From Rhizobium sp. Leaf306 (GTDB lineage Bacteria; Pseudomonadota; Alphaproteobacteria; Rhizobiales; Rhizobiaceae), in contig NZ_LMNX01000003.1 of the NCBI RefSeq assembly GCF_001423425.1, positions 50,379 through 114,378 of the forward strand: 64,000 nt of DNA. The letters are read 5' to 3'. Shown piece by piece: positions 61,915-64,000 of this stretch. Each line of letters begins with the position of its first letter. The first letter of the stretch is position 1. Below the pieces are notes generated by a model. That model had not been told where the DNA came from, did no database searches, and was given only the letters and a program-made list of their open reading frames with translations. The position numbers and the translations under genes were made by a program.

Positions 61915-62054
61915 ATGTATCGAGTTACTGATCTTTTCGCGGGTGCCGGTGGCTTTTCGCTGGGGCATGGCGGGTTCCACACCTCTTTCCCCTGGATTTC
62001 AACAGGGACGCCGTAGCGACGTTCGTTGCAAAGCATCCCACGGCAACCGGATGA
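61915..62054 (+). pseudogene. N-terminal relic of a C5-cytosine DNA methyltransferase
   Basis: MYRVTDLFAGAGGFSLGHGG is the SAM-binding start (motif I) of Dcm-type methyltransferases. After HTSFP a frameshift leads to LDFNRDAVATFVAKHPTATG. The catalytic PCQ loop and target-recognition parts are missing. It is a dead gene, probably from a lost restriction-modification system. Confidence 0.8.
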
Positions 62055-63055
62055 GCGTGTCATCGGACGCGACCGATTATCCGTCAATCATGTTCGCCTT
62101 CGCACGGGGGATCAATGTCGTCGTGGGAGCGAAGCCCCTGAAAGGATTTTGGTCCCTGAAAGCGAGCGTGATTGGTATCTCAAGTTCGAGCAAGACGCGC
62201 TGTTCAAGAAAATGCGTCGTCGAGAACTACTGCTGTCGGGGACCGAGCCGGCACAGGACCGTGAACCCATGAGCCATGCGTGATCTTGATCACACGGGGA
62301 AAGGGTGCGCGATGGCAGCTTTGCAGAATCAGCGATTCTATAAGTCTCTTTTTTACCGGGTGCTTGCCGTCCACGGCCAGTAATATCCGATGACCCGGTC
62401 TCGATGCCGTAGGTCGTCGCATGCATAAGCTCCACCGCTTCGGCTTCATGATAGACAGTTGGTTCAACGTCCTAGTGAATTCAGGAGCCTGCTCCCCCCT
62501 GGGTGACGCATACCCGTATTTCAACCTCGTCTCCCTGAGTTATTTGCCGTGTTGCAAAAACGACGCCATAGCGATTAGAGCACGTTTTCAAGACACACGC
62601 ATAACCTCCGGTTAAGACGCAACTTTGGCCGGACGACTAAAATTTTATTGTTTTTTTACATTTGAATCAACGACATAAATTCGTCGTCGTTCGGCTTCCT
62701 CAGACGTGTTTGGGATTGCACGCAGCGATCTGCCGTGGTTCATTACGGATGCGTTCGAATGTGCCGTTGCCCTGGGTGTAGGGCTAACGGATTTCCACAT
62801 GAGCGCCATTGAGCGCACGCGGCCAAGGGTGACACACCGCCTTCCGCAGTGCCGGGATTATAACCCGGCGGCCTACTCCCGGTGCTGGTCAAGCCGGAGA
62901 GTGTTTCCCCTTAATCCGCTCGCTCACGGAGATGACCCTTATGTCCCACGCCCCCTCTTAATTCCCTCCCGGTGTCCGCCTGCCTTCCGGGCTTGCGGTT
63001 CCCGATCTCATTCAACAACGCTCGCAGGCACCACTACGTGCGGAAAGGAACATCC
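62055..63055. other. ~1 kb without a supported gene
   Basis: A plus frame ending at 62283 has a natural-looking stretch (ESERDWYLKFEQDALFKKMR) but no family. Around 62640-62670 is an AT-rich run (TTTTATTGTTTTTTTAC) that could serve as promoter or terminator. No tRNA found. Confidence 0.35.
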
Positions 63056-63499
63056 ATGCGCGCAGATAACCATCGTCCGAAGTGTACCAGCAATAGCACC
63101 CGGATCCACCGTCACAACGACTACTGCGTACCGCCCCTGCTCGTGAACGATCTGACGAGCCAGTGCGCCGCGCACTTTCTCGCGAATTTCGTCACCAACT
63201 CGGAAGGGCACATCCGCGACGTACTGAAGTGCGGCGTCCGGGGCTCCGGAGGACTCGTCGAGGAAGTCGAGTACTGGCTCCAGCAGTGCAAGGCCGACGC
63301 AGAGGGCAAGGAAAACAACCTCGGTTACTGGGATATCGAGGAGATGGGGCCGTGGATCTATGAGAAGCTCCAGGCAGCCGACGTCGCCCGTCTCGTAAGT
63401 CGCCATACGAGAGGCTGGCCTTACAAGGACTTTGCTTCCTATGGGTACACGGTCAGCGACATGGCCCAGCTGGACGCCGCGATCGCGTCGATGAAGTAG
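63056..63499 (+). CDS. Hypothetical protein
   Basis: A 147-aa soluble protein preceded by AAAGGAAC. The first ~25 residues are basic and Asn/His-rich; the rest is helical and acidic (EGHIRDVLKCGVRGSGGLVE, EVEYWLQQCKADAEGK, WPYKDFASYGYTVSDMAQLD). Several cysteines. I do not recognise the family. The composition is like proteins carried on plasmids. Probably co-oriented with the following gene. Confidence 0.65.
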   Translation: MRADNHRPKCTSNSTRIHRHNDYCVPPLLVNDLTSQCAAHFLANFVTNSEGHIRDVLKCGVRGSGGLVEEVEYWLQQCKADAEGKENNLGYWDIEEMGPWIYEKLQAADVARLVSRHTRGWPYKDFASYGYTVSDMAQLDAAIASMK

Positions 63500-63674
63500 G
63501 CGCGGAAGGGAAGCATCGGTAGCGGCTTCAAAGCCGCTGCCTAGCTAACAGTCGAAACAACCAGCCGGATACCGCGACCTTGGAAGCCCCTGAGCATGAC
63601 GCGTGCATACGAGCGGCTGCGCTGACGCGAAACACACCGAGAGCCCCGAGCGCTCCGAAAAGAGAGGACTGAAC

Positions 63675-64000
63675 ATGGCCGACAACGCAATGAACGTCGC
63701 CACGGCCGCTGAGGTGCTCATGCACAGCGGCATCATGACTAAGGCAGACATGGCGGTAATCGCCTCGATCGCAGAACTCCGCGGCAAGCTCGGCGAGCTT
63801 CGCGTGCTCAGCCAGCCGAGCATTCTGTTCACTCCGTCCGTCCATATCCTCGGCGAGCACGGCGACCTACGTCGTCTCGCTCCCGGGGACCCGTTCGAAC
63901 TGGCTCAGCTCGAACCGTGGAACGGTATGACGGAAGGCGACATCGCAGATTTGATCCTGAAAGACCTCACCGATACCTACGCCAAGCTGATGTTCATCGG
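63675..64000 (+). CDS. Hypothetical protein, cut by window edge
   Basis: The frame runs from ATG 63675 (ribosome site AGAGAGGA) to the window end. It starts MADNAMNVATAAEVLMHSGI and continues with helical, mildly hydrophobic repeats (KADMAVIASIAELRGKLGEL, ...GDPFELAQLEPWNGMTEGDI). No signal peptide. Family unknown because the 3' end is outside. Confidence 0.6.
   Translation, partial: MADNAMNVATAAEVLMHSGIMTKADMAVIASIAELRGKLGELRVLSQPSILFTPSVHILGEHGDLRRLAPGDPFELAQLEPWNGMTEGDIADLILKDLTDTYAKLMFI

Noticed and set aside
61442..62272. 276-aa plus-strand frame
   Set aside because: It runs out of frame through the methyltransferase relic and lacks any family feature.
1..64000. CRISPR arrays, rRNA and tRNA genes
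   Set aside because: No regularly spaced repeats and no cloverleaf-like or rRNA sequence noticed on reading; small RNAs cannot be excluded without a covariance search.

Overview
The window looks like accessory DNA (an island or large plasmid) from an alphaproteobacterium. The evidence is the fairly high GC, FixJ-type two-component proteins, FixL-like kinases, and small families (DUF992, DUF2188, DUF4189, DUF2513) that I associate with Rhizobiales and Sphingomonadales. I cannot name the genus. I saw no rRNA, tRNA or CRISPR array.

Layout. 1-7.4 kb: a secreted protein cut by the left edge, a LysR regulator divergent from an SDR oxidoreductase, a hemerythrin-like protein, a partial SDR duplicate, an ABM monooxygenase beside a dead quinone-reductase fragment, and a tri-haem cytochrome c. 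7.4-12.2 kb: an RND efflux operon and a small membrane protein. 13.1-19.7 kb: a haem-binding-like secreted protein and a signalling locus made of an MFS transporter fused to a histidine kinase, a divergent FixJ-type regulator and a CheY-like receiver. A 2,045-bp element with perfect 24-bp terminal inverted repeats and an 8-bp target duplication interrupts this locus; its only gene is TnpB-like. 19.7-22.4 kb: decayed genes (SnoaL-like, DUF992, VOC-like) and an AraC regulator. 22.4-28.3 kb: KefF/KefC, an alpha/beta hydrolase, small secreted proteins and an OsmC protein. 28.3-33.4 kb: a second TnpB-like fragment, then an EmrAB-type pump operon with a cNMP-domain flavoprotein. 34-36.8 kb: small hypothetical genes. 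36.9-47.6 kb: three more alpha/beta hydrolases, an MBL hydrolase, a wHTH-STAND NTPase coupled to a predicted nuclease, a second ABM monooxygenase, and a GntP permease. 48.5-59 kb: two more histidine kinases, a decayed third copy of the TnpB-like element containing unrelated genes, and a LysR/aldehyde dehydrogenase pair. 59-64 kb: overlapping small genes, a convergent PHD/PIN pair, a dead cytosine methyltransferase and two hypothetical genes.

The common theme is response to reactive or xenobiotic compounds: efflux pumps, quinone and electrophile defence (KefFC, OsmC), many small hydrolases and oxidoreductases, and several FixL/FixJ-like signalling proteins. A short motif, TACAATAA, recurs about 55-80 nt upstream of several of these genes and a palindromic form lies between the MFS-kinase and its regulator, which suggests a local regulon. 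The most unusual items are the TIR-flanked TnpB-like element with a separable, structured right-end block, the MFS-kinase fusion, and the STAND-nuclease pair.
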